DNA of 8,322 nucleotides from Frankiales bacterium (GCA_025966295.1 JAOPVD010000204.1:1-8322), one strand, 5' to 3'. Numbered from the stretch's first letter, positions 1 to 6,768 are shown. Program-made: numbers and translations. The notes: a model not told the origin generated them from the letters alone.

Positions 1-641
1 GCGGCCTCCGACGCCGTCATCGCCTGCTCCACGGCGAGGGTCGCCCCTCCCGCCGTACGGGTGAACTGGGTGAAACCGCCGGTACGACGGTCCAGCACGC
101 CCCGGAAGTCGCCGGCGATCCCGACCGGCCAGGTCAGCGGCGTCGGCTTCAGGCCGGTCTTGGCGAAGACCTCGTCCATCAGCTCCAGCGCGGACAGACC
201 GGGCCGGTCCCACTTGTTGACGACGGTCAGGACCGGGATGCGGCGGTGCCTGCAGACCTCGAAGAGCTTGAGCGTCTGCGGCTCCATGCCCTTGGCCGCG
301 TCGATGAGCATGACCGCGGAGTCGACAGCGGCGAGCACGCGGTAGGTGTCCTCGGAGAAGTCGGCGTGGCCCGGGGTGTCCAGCAGGTTGACGACGTTGC
401 CCTGGTACTCGAACTGCAGGGCGGCAGAGGAGATCGAGATCCCGCGCGCCTTCTCGATGTCCATCCAGTCCGAGACGGTGCTCTTGCGCCCGGCCTTGCC
501 GTGGATGTGGCCGGCCTCGTTGATCACGCGGGCGTGCAGGGCCAGCGCCTCGGTGAGGGTCGACTTGCCGGCGTCGGGGTGGCTGATGACGGCGAACGTG
601 CGGCGCCGAGCAGCCTCCGCGACTGCGGTGCTGTCGTTCAC
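1..641 (-). CDS. prfC: Peptide chain release factor 3 (RF3), N-terminal part, cut by window edge
   Basis: This is a translational GTPase that removes RF1 or RF2 from the ribosome after peptide release, acting in the cytoplasm. The window holds 213 codons of a family usually about 530 residues long; the missing C-terminus lies beyond position 1. The G-domain motifs are in order: P-loop SHPDAGKST (residues 20-28), the RF3-type switch I segment SDWMDIEKARGISIS (57-71), DTPGH (88-92) and NKWD (142-145). RF3 is distinguished from EF-G and from LepA by the SHPDAGK P-loop, by SDWM..EK.RGISI and by DFSEDTYR after DTPGH. The start is GTG at 641-639, preceded by a strong GGGAGGAG ribosome binding site; the reading frame runs without interruption to the edge. 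It is the gene after tRNA-Thr, separated from it by a GC-rich hairpin, so it probably has its own transcription start. Identification is firm from family motifs; only the N-terminal GTPase domain can be judged here. Confidence 0.95.
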   Translation of the reverse strand, partial: MNDSTAVAEAARRRTFAVISHPDAGKSTLTEALALHARVINEAGHIHGKAGRKSTVSDWMDIEKARGISISSAALQFEYQGNVVNLLDTPGHADFSEDTYRVLAAVDSAVMLIDAAKGMEPQTLKLFEVCRHRRIPVLTVVNKWDRPGLSALELMDEVFAKTGLKPTPLTWPVGIAGDFRGVLDRRTGGFTQFTRTAGGATLAVEQAMTASEA

Positions 642-645
642 GGCG

Positions 646-653
646 CTCCTCCC
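646..653 (-). promoter_or_regulatory. Strong ribosome binding site of prfC
   Basis: On the minus strand the sequence reads GGGAGGAG, then CGCC, then the GTG start at 641. It is close to the full anti-Shine-Dalgarno complement and fixes the GTG as the prfC start. It is the best ribosome binding site in the window. Confidence 0.8.
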
Positions 654-670
654 TGGGGCTGTCACCGAAC

Positions 671-696
671 AGCGCCCCGGCCATAGCCGGGGCGCT
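671..696 (-). terminator. Perfect GC-rich hairpin after tRNA-Thr, probable terminator
   Basis: The arms AGCGCCCCGGC (671-681) and GCCGGGGCGCT (686-696) are an exact 11-bp inverted repeat around a 4-nt loop. The hairpin begins 7 nt after the encoded CCA of the tRNA. No T-run follows on the minus strand, which is common for hairpin terminators in high-GC actinobacteria. Because prfC starts only 29 nt further on, it could instead act as a tRNA 3'-processing signal or a prfC leader structure. Confidence 0.65.
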
Positions 697-703
697 GCCG
701 AGG

Positions 704-779
704 TGGAGCCGCCTGTCGGAATCGAACCGACGACCTATTCATTACGAGTGAATCGCTCTGCCGACTGAGCTAAGGCGGC
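704..779 (-). tRNA. tRNA-Thr, anticodon CGT
   Basis: A complete 76-nt cloverleaf can be folded by eye. It has a 7-bp acceptor stem GCCGCCT/AGGCGGC, a D arm GCTC/GAGC, an anticodon arm ATTCA/TGAAT around loop CTCGTAA, a variable loop AGGTC and a T arm GTCGG/CCGAC with loop TTCGATT. The anticodon CGT (plus strand 744-746) reads the threonine codon ACG. Base pairs G1-C72 and C2-G71 are those expected for recognition by threonyl-tRNA synthetase. Discriminator T (707) is followed by CCA (706-704), so the 3' end is encoded in DNA. The gene lies between holB and prfC on the same strand, with a possible -10 box upstream and a hairpin just downstream. ACG is a frequent threonine codon in such GC-rich genomes. 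Confidence 0.96.
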
Positions 780-793
780 GCGGTACGGCGACG

Positions 794-799
794 AGTCTA
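794..799 (-). promoter_or_regulatory. Candidate -10 box for tRNA-Thr
   Basis: The minus strand reads TAGACT, which fits the actinobacterial -10 pattern TANNNT. It lies in the 27-nt gap between the holB stop and the tRNA, 14 nt before the mature tRNA 5' end, which would leave a short 5' leader for RNase P to remove. At the usual spacing upstream, inside the end of holB, I see no good TTGACA-like box, so this rests on the -10 hexamer and its position only. Confidence 0.4.
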
Positions 800-806
800 G
801 GGCACG

Positions 807-1982
807 TCAGCCGGTGCGCACGGCCAGAGCCATCGCCTCGACGGCCAGCTGCGGCGCGACGTTGCCGTCGATGGCCGTCCGGCAGGCGAGCACCGCGTCG
901 ATCCGACGCAGCGTCGCCTCCGGGGTGCTGCCGCGGGCGATCGTGGCGGCCTGCTCGGCGAGGTCGGCGTGCACCGGGACGGCGCCGGCGCCGAGCTGGA
1001 GCGCCAGCACATCTCGGTAGAAGGCGGCCAGGTCGATGAGCGCCCGGTCCAGGGCGTCGCGCTGGGTGCGGGTGCCCCGCGACTTCTGCCGCCGCTCCAG
1101 CTCCTTGAGCGCGCCGGCGCCGCCCTTGGGCGCCCCGCCGGTGTAGCCCTTGCCGGTCGCGCCGGCGCCCAGGGCGGTGGACAGCGCCTGCTTCTCGGCG
1201 GCATCGCGGGTGCCGGCGAGCTTGTCGGCCTCCTCCTTCGCCGCGTCGACGAGGTCCTTCGCCGCGGTCAGGGCCTGGCCGACGTTGCCCAGCGAGCGGG
1301 GCAGCGCCAGCACGTCACGGCGCTCGTTCCGGGCCTGTTCGTCGGTCGCCAGGCGGCGGGCCCGACCGATGTGGCCCTGCGCCGCCCGGGCCGCGAACGC
1401 GGCCATCGCCGGGTCGACGCCGTCCCGGTCGGTGAGCACCTTCGCGACCGCAGCGGCCGACGGCGTCCGCAACGACACCAGCCGGCAGCGCGACCGGATG
1501 GTCGGGAGCAGGTCGTCGACCGACGGGGCGCACAGCAGCAGGACGCTGTGCGGCGGCGGCTCCTCGACGGCCTTGAGCAGCGTGTTGGAGGTGCGCTCCT
1601 CCATCCGGTCGGCGTCCTCGATGAGGGTGACCTGCCAGCGACCCCGGGTGGGCGCGCGGGACGAGCGGGCGATCACCTCACGGGCCTGCTCGATGAGCAG
1701 GTGCAGGCCCTCCGGGACGATGACGGCCACGTCGGGGTGGTTGCCGGTGCGCGCCTGGTGGCAGGCGTCGCAGTGGCCGCAGCCCCGGTCCGGGCACTGC
1801 AGCGCGGCCGCGAAGGCCCGGGCCGCGACCGACCGGCCCGATCCGGGCGGCCCGGTGAACAGCCACGCGTGCGTCATGCCGGCGCCGTCGCCGCCGCCGA
1901 GCGCCTGCGCGGCGGCCTCCGCCGCGGACTGCAGCTGCTCGACCACGGCGTCCTGGCCGACCAGGTCGTCGAAGACGCTCAC
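807..1982 (-). CDS. holB: DNA polymerase III delta prime subunit (clamp loader)
   Basis: This is a 391-residue subunit of the replicative clamp loader, which opens the beta clamp and places it on primed DNA. The AAA+ fold is visible: GPPGSGRS at residues 44-51 in the P-loop position, a four-cysteine zinc module at C63, C68, C71 and C74, LIEDADRM (120-127) at the Walker B position, NTLLKAVEEPP (133-143), and the SRC motif (164-166) that supplies an arginine finger to a neighbouring subunit. The P-loop lysine is arginine and the Walker B acidic pair is altered, as expected for delta prime, which is not itself an ATPase; this separates it from the tau/gamma subunit DnaX. A glycine/alanine-rich segment (about 272-291) links the AAA+ part to the helical C-terminal collar domain. 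The GTG start overlaps the kinase stop (GTGA) and has a GGAG five nt upstream (1988-1991). The overlap implies translational coupling with the kinase gene. Confidence 0.92.
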   Translation of the reverse strand: MSVFDDLVGQDAVVEQLQSAAEAAAQALGGGDGAGMTHAWLFTGPPGSGRSVAARAFAAALQCPDRGCGHCDACHQARTGNHPDVAVIVPEGLHLLIEQAREVIARSSRAPTRGRWQVTLIEDADRMEERTSNTLLKAVEEPPPHSVLLLCAPSVDDLLPTIRSRCRLVSLRTPSAAAVAKVLTDRDGVDPAMAAFAARAAQGHIGRARRLATDEQARNERRDVLALPRSLGNVGQALTAAKDLVDAAKEEADKLAGTRDAAEKQALSTALGAGATGKGYTGGAPKGGAGALKELERRQKSRGTRTQRDALDRALIDLAAFYRDVLALQLGAGAVPVHADLAEQAATIARGSTPEATLRRIDAVLACRTAIDGNVAPQLAVEAMALAVRTG

Positions 1983-3946
1983 ACCGGCTCCAGCTCGCGC
2001 GCCGGTACCAGCGGGAGCACCCGCGTCCGGACCGCGTGGTGCACCGCGTCGGGGCTCTGCTCGGCGCTGACGACCAGGTAGCGGTCCGGGTCGTGGGCCG
2101 CGAGGTCCAGGAAGCCCTGCCGCACCGCCTGGTGGAACTCGAGCGACTCCTGCTCGATCCGGTCGGGGGCGCCGGTCGCCCGGGCCAGGCCGACGGCCGG
2201 GTCGATGTCGAGCAGCAGCGTGACGTCGGGCCGCAGCCCCTCGGTGGCCCACTCCGACAGCTCGGCCACCTCGCGCACGTCCAGCGCCCGGCCGGCGCCC
2301 TGGTAGGCCAGCGAGCTGTCGACGTACCGGTCGCTGATGACGACCGCGCCGCGGGCCAGCGCCGGCTGCACGACGGTGGCGACGTGCTGCGCGCGGTCGG
2401 CGGCGTACAGCAGCGCCTCGGTGCGCGGCGACAGCCGGGTGGCCGGGTCGAGCAGCAGCGCGCGGATCTCCGCGCCCACCGGCGTGGCGCCGGGCTCGCG
2501 GGTCACCACCACCTCGCGGCCCTGCTGCTCCAGCAGCGCGGCCAGCCGCTTCACCTGGGTCGACTTGCCGGCGCCCTCGCCGCCCTCGAACACCACGAAC
2601 AGCCCGGTGTACGCCGGTCCTGGTGCGGGCCGGCGGCGCAGCAGTGCGGCCAGGTCGGCGCGCAGCGGCACGCCGGGCCGGTCGTTCATGGTGCGGTAGG
2701 ACAGGACGCCGACGACCACCGCCAGCAGGCCGCCGAGCAGCAGCGTCACCGAGACGCCGTTGAGGTCGAAGCTGCCCCAGCGGTGCACCCCGATGGCACC
2801 GGCCACCGTGGGGGCGACCGTCACCGACAGCAGCAACGAGATCCGCATCAGCGAGTTGACCAGCCCGAAGGTCCGACCGCGGACCGCGTCGTCCACCTCG
2901 GCGCCGAGCAGCGTCAGGCCCAGCACGTAGGCCAGGCCGGCGAAGGCGCCGAGCAGGATGGTCGAGAAGACGACCAGGGCCAGCACCGGCACCACCGACA
3001 TGAACGCCAGGCACAGGCCGGCACCGACGATCGCCGGCCCCAGGGCGCGCCGCCGGGACATCCCCTTGATGGCGCGCGGCCCGACGGCCACGCCGAGGGC
3101 GATGCCCACGAAGACCGAGCCGAACAGCAGCGCGAACGCCGCCTCACCGCCGTCCAGGACCGTCTCGGTGAACAGCTTGCCGTTGCCGACCACCACCCCG
3201 GCGGCGGCGAGGGCGCCCAGCATCGCGACCAGCAGGCCGCGGACCAGCTCACTGGTGCCGGCGAAGCGCAGCCCCTCGCGGATGCTGTCGATGACCGTCG
3301 GGACGTCGCCGGTCGAGGTCGTCACCTCGACCCGGCTCGGGATGTCCCGGATCCGGAAGACCTGGACGGCCGCGAACAAGAACGTGCCGGCGTTGACGTA
3401 GAACGCGATGTTGGCGGCCGAGTGCCCGGTGCGCACGCTGAGGAGGCCGAGCACGCCGAACACGGCGGCGGCGACGGGCGCGGTGCCGTAGGTGGCGAAC
3501 AGCGAGATCTGGTTCGCCGATTCCAGCTGCTCCTTGGCCAGGTGCGGCACCGCCGACTCCTTGGCGGGGATCCACACCAGCGACAGGACCTCGACCAGCG
3601 CGGTGGCGATGAGCAGCCAGGTCAGCGTGCCGACGAGCGGGATCGACAGGAACAGCCCGAAGCGCAGCAGGTCGCTGAGGACCATCGTGAGCCGACGGTC
3701 GAAGCGGTCGGCGACCACCCCGACGACCGGCGCCAGCAGGACCGCCGGCAGCAGGCGGAACGCCAGCACCCCACCGACCGCGAAGCTCTTGGCGTCGAAG
3801 CCCTGCACCAGCTGGGTGGCCAGCGCCGTGGTGGCCAGGAAGCCCAGCCAGTCACCGAAGCTCGACAGGACCAGCGCGAGGGAGAGCCGCCGGAAGCCGC
3901 GCTGGGCGAGCGCGCCCGGCCATCGCCGCCACCTGTGCCCTGTCAC
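1979..3946 (-). CDS. tmk: MFS transporter domain fused to thymidylate kinase
   Basis: The 655-residue protein has two parts. Residues 1 to about 419 are a 12-helix major facilitator of the MFS_3-like type: a basic N-terminus, the GDWLG turn in helix 1, and motif A GVVADRFDRR (76-85) between helices 2 and 3. Residues about 448-655 are a full-length thymidylate kinase that phosphorylates dTMP to dTDP using ATP. It shows P-loop FEGGEGAGKST (453-463), then TREPGATPVG, LLYAADRAQHV, the dTMP-binding segment ISDRYVDSSLAYQGAGR, PDVTLLLDIDP, and DRIEQESLEFH near the LID. A basic linker (RRRPAPGP) joins them. An even helix count puts the kinase in the cytoplasm. The GTG start follows topA by 20 bp with only a weak AGG upstream, suggesting coupling to topA; an in-frame TAG at 3956-3958 rules out an earlier start. 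The same fusion is annotated in other actinobacteria. The transported substrate is unknown, and transport itself is inferred from the fold. Confidence 0.9.
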   Translation of the reverse strand: MTGHRWRRWPGALAQRGFRRLSLALVLSSFGDWLGFLATTALATQLVQGFDAKSFAVGGVLAFRLLPAVLLAPVVGVVADRFDRRLTMVLSDLLRFGLFLSIPLVGTLTWLLIATALVEVLSLVWIPAKESAVPHLAKEQLESANQISLFATYGTAPVAAAVFGVLGLLSVRTGHSAANIAFYVNAGTFLFAAVQVFRIRDIPSRVEVTTSTGDVPTVIDSIREGLRFAGTSELVRGLLVAMLGALAAAGVVVGNGKLFTETVLDGGEAAFALLFGSVFVGIALGVAVGPRAIKGMSRRRALGPAIVGAGLCLAFMSVVPVLALVVFSTILLGAFAGLAYVLGLTLLGAEVDDAVRGRTFGLVNSLMRISLLLSVTVAPTVAGAIGVHRWGSFDLNGVSVTLLLGGLLAVVVGVLSYRTMNDRPGVPLRADLAALLRRRPAPGPAYTGLFVVFEGGEGAGKSTQVKRLAALLEQQGREVVVTREPGATPVGAEIRALLLDPATRLSPRTEALLYAADRAQHVATVVQPALARGAVVISDRYVDSSLAYQGAGRALDVREVAELSEWATEGLRPDVTLLLDIDPAVGLARATGAPDRIEQESLEFHQAVRQGFLDLAAHDPDRYLVVSAEQSPDAVHHAVRTRVLPLVPARELEPV

Positions 3947-3966
3947 GCCTGCAGCCTAGGGCCCGC

Positions 3967-6648
3967 TCAGGCTTTCTTCTTCGCCGCGGCCTTCTTGGGA
4001 GCGGCCTTCTTGGCCGGGGCCTTCTTGGCCGCCGCCTTCCGGGGCGCGGCCTTCTTCTTCACCGGCCCGCGGGCCCGCCGGTCGGCCAGCAGCTCGGAAG
4101 CCCGCTCGTCGGTGAGCTCCTCCACCGAGTCGTCCTTGCGCAGCGACGCGTTGGTCTCGCCGTCGGTGACGTAGGGGCCGAAGCGGCCCTCCTTGACGAC
4201 CATCGGGCTGCCGCTCACCGGGTCGTTGCCGAGCTCCTTGAGCGGCGGCGCCGCGGCCGCCCGGCCGCGCAGCTTGGGCTGGGCCAGCAGCGCCTGGGCC
4301 TGCTCGAGGGTCACCGTGAACAGCGACTCCTCGTCCACCAGCGAGCGGCTCTCCTTGCCCTTGCTGATGTAGGGCCCGTAGCGGCCGTTCTGCGCGGTGA
4401 CCGGCTCGCCGTCGAGCTCGCCGAGCACCCGCGGGAGGGACAGCAGCTTCAGCGCCTCGTCGAGGGTGACCGTGCTGAGGTCCATCGTCTTGAACAGCGA
4501 CGCGGTGGCGGGCTTCTCCGGCGAGCCCTCCGGCAGCGCCACGGTGATGTAGGGGCCGAACCGGCCCTTCTTGGCGATCACGTCGAGACCGCTGTCCGGG
4601 TGCTGGCCGAGCACCCGGTCGTCGGACGGGGCGTCGGCGAGCTCGACCGCCATCGCCACGGTCAGCTCGTCGGGGGCGAGGTCCTCGGGCAGCGACGCCC
4701 GCTTCTCGCCGATCTCGACGTACGGGCCGTAGCGGCCGACCCGCACGACCACCGGGGTGCCGTCGGCGTCGACCCCGATCGGGATGGAGTTGACCGCCCG
4801 GGCGTCGATGTCGCCGAGGCCCTCGGAGGTGAGCTTCTTCAGCCCGCCCTGGCGGGCCAGGCCGCCCTCCTTGCCCTCGTCGCTGCCGAAGTAGAACCGG
4901 GTCAGCCACGGGACGCTGTCGCCGTTGCCGCCGGCGATGTCGTCCAGGTCGTCCTCCATGGAGGCGGTGAACCCGTAGTCGACGAGCCGGCCGAAGTGCT
5001 GCTCCAGCAGCCCGATGACCGCGAAGGCCAGCCAGGTCGGCACCAGGGCCGACCCCTTCTTCCAGACGTACCCGCGGTCCTGGATGGTCGAGATGATCGA
5101 CGCGTACGTCGACGGGCGCCCGATCCCGAGCTCCTCGAGCTGCTTGACCAGCGAGGCCTCGGTGTAGCGGGCCGGCGGCGAGGTGGTGTGCCCCTGCGGC
5201 TCCAGGCCGCGCACCCCGAGGGCGTCGCCGACCGCCACGTTGGGGAGCCGGCGCTCGGTGGACTCGAGCTCGGCGTCCGGGTCGTCGCTGCCCTCGACGT
5301 AGGCCCGCAGGAAGCCGGGGAACGTGATGACCTTGCCGGAGGCCGAGAACTCGGCGTCGGTGCCGTCGGCGGTGACGGCACCGAGCTTCACCGAGGCCGT
5401 GACGCCGCGGGCGTCGGCCATCTGGGAGGCGACGGTGCGCTGCCAGATCAGCTCGTACAGCCGCAGCTCGTCACCCGACACCTGACCGGCCAGCTGGCCG
5501 GGGGTCTTGAACACGTCACCGGAGGGGCGGATCGCCTCGTGCGCCTCCTGCGCGTTCTTCACCTTCTTGGCGTAGGTGCGGGGCGCGTCCGGCACGTACT
5601 CCGGGCCGTACAGGTCCCGGACCTGCTGGCGAGCCGCGGTGATCGCGGTCTCGGACAGGCTGGTGCTGTCGGTGCGCATGTAGGTGATGTGGCCGTTCTC
5701 GTACAGCCGCTGGGCGGTGCGCATCGCCTGCTGCGCCGACATCCGCAGCTTGCGGCCGGCCTCCTGCTGCAGCGTGGAGGTCATGAACGGCGCATACGGC
5801 TTGCGGCTGTAGGGCTTGTCCTCGACCGAGCGGATCGTGAAGGCCGCGGTCTCCAGGCGCTGGCTGAGGTTGCGCGCGGCGGCCTCGTCGAGCTGCAGCA
5901 CCTCGCGGGTGAGCTGCCCGGTCTCGGGGTCGAAGTCGCGGCCGGTGGCCAGCCGCTGCCCGTCGACGGACTGCAGCGTCGCGACCAGCCTCTCGGTCTC
6001 GCCGGCCTTCTCGAAGCTGCCCTCGATGTCCCAGTACGACGCCTCGCGGAACCGCATCCGGGCCCGCTCGCGCTCCACGACCACCCGGGTCGCGACCGAC
6101 TGCACCCGGCCGGCCGACAGCCGCGGCATGACCTTCTTCCAGAGCACCTCGGACACCCGGTAGCCGTAGAGGCGGTCCAGGATGCGGCGGGTCTCCTGCG
6201 CGTCGACCAGGTCCCGGTCGAGCTCGCGGGGGTTGGCGACGGCCTCCTCGATGGCGGACTTGGTGATCTCGTGGAACACCATCCGGTGCACGGGGACCTT
6301 CGGCTTGAGGGTCTCCAGCAGGTGCCAGGCGATGGCCTCGCCCTCGCGGTCCTCATCGGTGGCGAGGTAGAGCTCGTCCGAGTCCTTCAGCAGCGCCTTG
6401 AGCTTGCTGACCTGCTGCTTCTTGTCCGGGCTGACGATGTACAGCGCCTTGAAGCCGTTGTCGACGTCGACGCCGTCCTTGGCCCAGGCCTGCCCCTTGT
6501 ACTCGGCCGGCACGTCGCTGGCCGACCGCGGCAGGTCGCGGATGTGGCCGATGGAGGACTCCACGACGTACCCCGGGCCGAGGTAGCCCGCGATGGTCTT
6601 GGCCTTCGCGGGTGACTCGACGATGACAAGGCGCTGGCCGGTGGGCAC
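3967..6648 (-). CDS. topA: DNA topoisomerase I (type IA), actinobacterial form
   Basis: This 893-residue enzyme relaxes negative supercoils by cutting one strand through a 5'-phosphotyrosine link. The Toprim domain shows VIVESPAKAKTIA with E11 and the TDEDREGEA motif with D98, D100 and E102, which bind magnesium. RILDRLYGYRVSEVLWKK and LSAGRVQSVATR follow at about 156-188. The catalytic tyrosine is Y323 in GHITYMRTDS. After the core (to about residue 600) come four repeats carrying GR[YF]GPY, then a lysine/alanine tail (864-893). The C4 zinc fingers of the E. coli enzyme are absent. This agrees with mycobacterial and streptomycete TopA, where the repeats and basic tail bind DNA and support processive relaxation. 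The GTG start has GGAGAG (6651-6656) just upstream. It appears to head an operon with MFS-tmk and holB; a TTGACA box lies 52 nt upstream of the start. Confidence 0.97.
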   Translation of the reverse strand: MPTGQRLVIVESPAKAKTIAGYLGPGYVVESSIGHIRDLPRSASDVPAEYKGQAWAKDGVDVDNGFKALYIVSPDKKQQVSKLKALLKDSDELYLATDEDREGEAIAWHLLETLKPKVPVHRMVFHEITKSAIEEAVANPRELDRDLVDAQETRRILDRLYGYRVSEVLWKKVMPRLSAGRVQSVATRVVVERERARMRFREASYWDIEGSFEKAGETERLVATLQSVDGQRLATGRDFDPETGQLTREVLQLDEAAARNLSQRLETAAFTIRSVEDKPYSRKPYAPFMTSTLQQEAGRKLRMSAQQAMRTAQRLYENGHITYMRTDSTSLSETAITAARQQVRDLYGPEYVPDAPRTYAKKVKNAQEAHEAIRPSGDVFKTPGQLAGQVSGDELRLYELIWQRTVASQMADARGVTASVKLGAVTADGTDAEFSASGKVITFPGFLRAYVEGSDDPDAELESTERRLPNVAVGDALGVRGLEPQGHTTSPPARYTEASLVKQLEELGIGRPSTYASIISTIQDRGYVWKKGSALVPTWLAFAVIGLLEQHFGRLVDYGFTASMEDDLDDIAGGNGDSVPWLTRFYFGSDEGKEGGLARQGGLKKLTSEGLGDIDARAVNSIPIGVDADGTPVVVRVGRYGPYVEIGEKRASLPEDLAPDELTVAMAVELADAPSDDRVLGQHPDSGLDVIAKKGRFGPYITVALPEGSPEKPATASLFKTMDLSTVTLDEALKLLSLPRVLGELDGEPVTAQNGRYGPYISKGKESRSLVDEESLFTVTLEQAQALLAQPKLRGRAAAAPPLKELGNDPVSGSPMVVKEGRFGPYVTDGETNASLRKDDSVEELTDERASELLADRRARGPVKKKAAPRKAAAKKAPAKKAAPKKAAAKKKA
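3970..4059 (-). repeat. Lysine/alanine low-complexity tail of TopA
   Basis: The last 30 codons of topA are almost only Lys, Ala and Pro, in units like KKAAPKKAAAKK. On the plus strand they appear as imperfect copies of GCGGCCTTCTTGG. The strand bias comes from AAG lysine and GCC/GCG alanine codons. The tail is histone H1-like and should bind the DNA backbone. Slippage between units could change its length among strains. Confidence 0.85.
4171..4737 (-). repeat. Four GR[YF]GPY repeats in the TopA C-terminal region
   Basis: The hexapeptide GR[YF]GPY is encoded at 4720-4737, 4549-4566, 4369-4386 and 4171-4188 (first residues 638, 695, 755 and 821). Successive spacings are 57, 60 and 66 codons. 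Each is followed by a beta-turn segment and a short helix, the pattern of the topoisomerase C-terminal repeat domain. The copies differ in sequence, so they are old protein-domain repeats and not recent DNA duplications. Confidence 0.85.
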
Positions 6649-6650
6649 GT

Positions 6651-6656
6651 CTCTCC
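6651..6656 (-). promoter_or_regulatory. Ribosome binding site of topA
   Basis: The minus strand reads GGAGAGAC immediately before the GTG at 6648. GGAG is four nt from the start codon, which supports GTG as the true topA start. Confidence 0.65.
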
Positions 6657-6700
6657 AAGCTGCGGTGGAACGGGGGGTCTGCGGACAGGGTGCAGGACGC

Positions 6701-6706
6701 TGTCAA
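6701..6706 (-). promoter_or_regulatory. Candidate -35 box upstream of topA
   Basis: The minus strand has a perfect TTGACA in the 120-bp gap between the methyltransferase stop and topA. At 17-19 bp spacing the hexamers are CGCAGA, GCAGAC and CAGACC, none a good TANNNT. Either the promoter has a weak -10, as can happen at supercoiling-controlled promoters, or the TTGACA is chance. I see no convincing terminator or other motif in this gap. Confidence 0.35.
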
Positions 6707-6768
6707 GCGGCTCCACGCTGCCAGACCGGACAACCCCACCTGCGCAGCACCCCTTCCCGCGCGTGTCG

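Noticed and set aside
346..768. A plus-strand frame ending in GIEPTTYSLRVNRSAD
   Set aside because: This peptide is the classic false translation of the opposite strand of a tRNA gene, and the rest is antisense to prfC.
1983..3014. A 344-codon open extension upstream of holB in the same frame
   Set aside because: It overlaps the kinase and transporter coding sequence in another frame and encodes Arg/Ala/Gly-rich nonsense. The holB N-terminus VFDDLVGQ, the GGAG site and the GTGA overlap place the start at 1982.
2036..4174. A 712-codon open frame on the plus strand opposite MFS-tmk and the end of topA
   Set aside because: Its product is rich in Gln, Arg, Gly, Asp and His with no domain. It mirrors the codon pattern of the real minus-strand genes; such shadows are usual in very GC-rich coding DNA.
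4600..6615. A 671-codon open frame on the plus strand opposite topA
   Set aside because: It lies wholly antisense to the well-supported topA core, has a repetitive Leu/Gly/Arg/Val composition and shows no motif.
6690..6760. Possible stem GCTGC/GCAGC and ggtctg/cagacc repeats between the methyltransferase and topA
   Set aside because: The arms are only 5-6 bp with long loops, which is expected by chance in DNA this GC-rich. I do not call a terminator or operator here.
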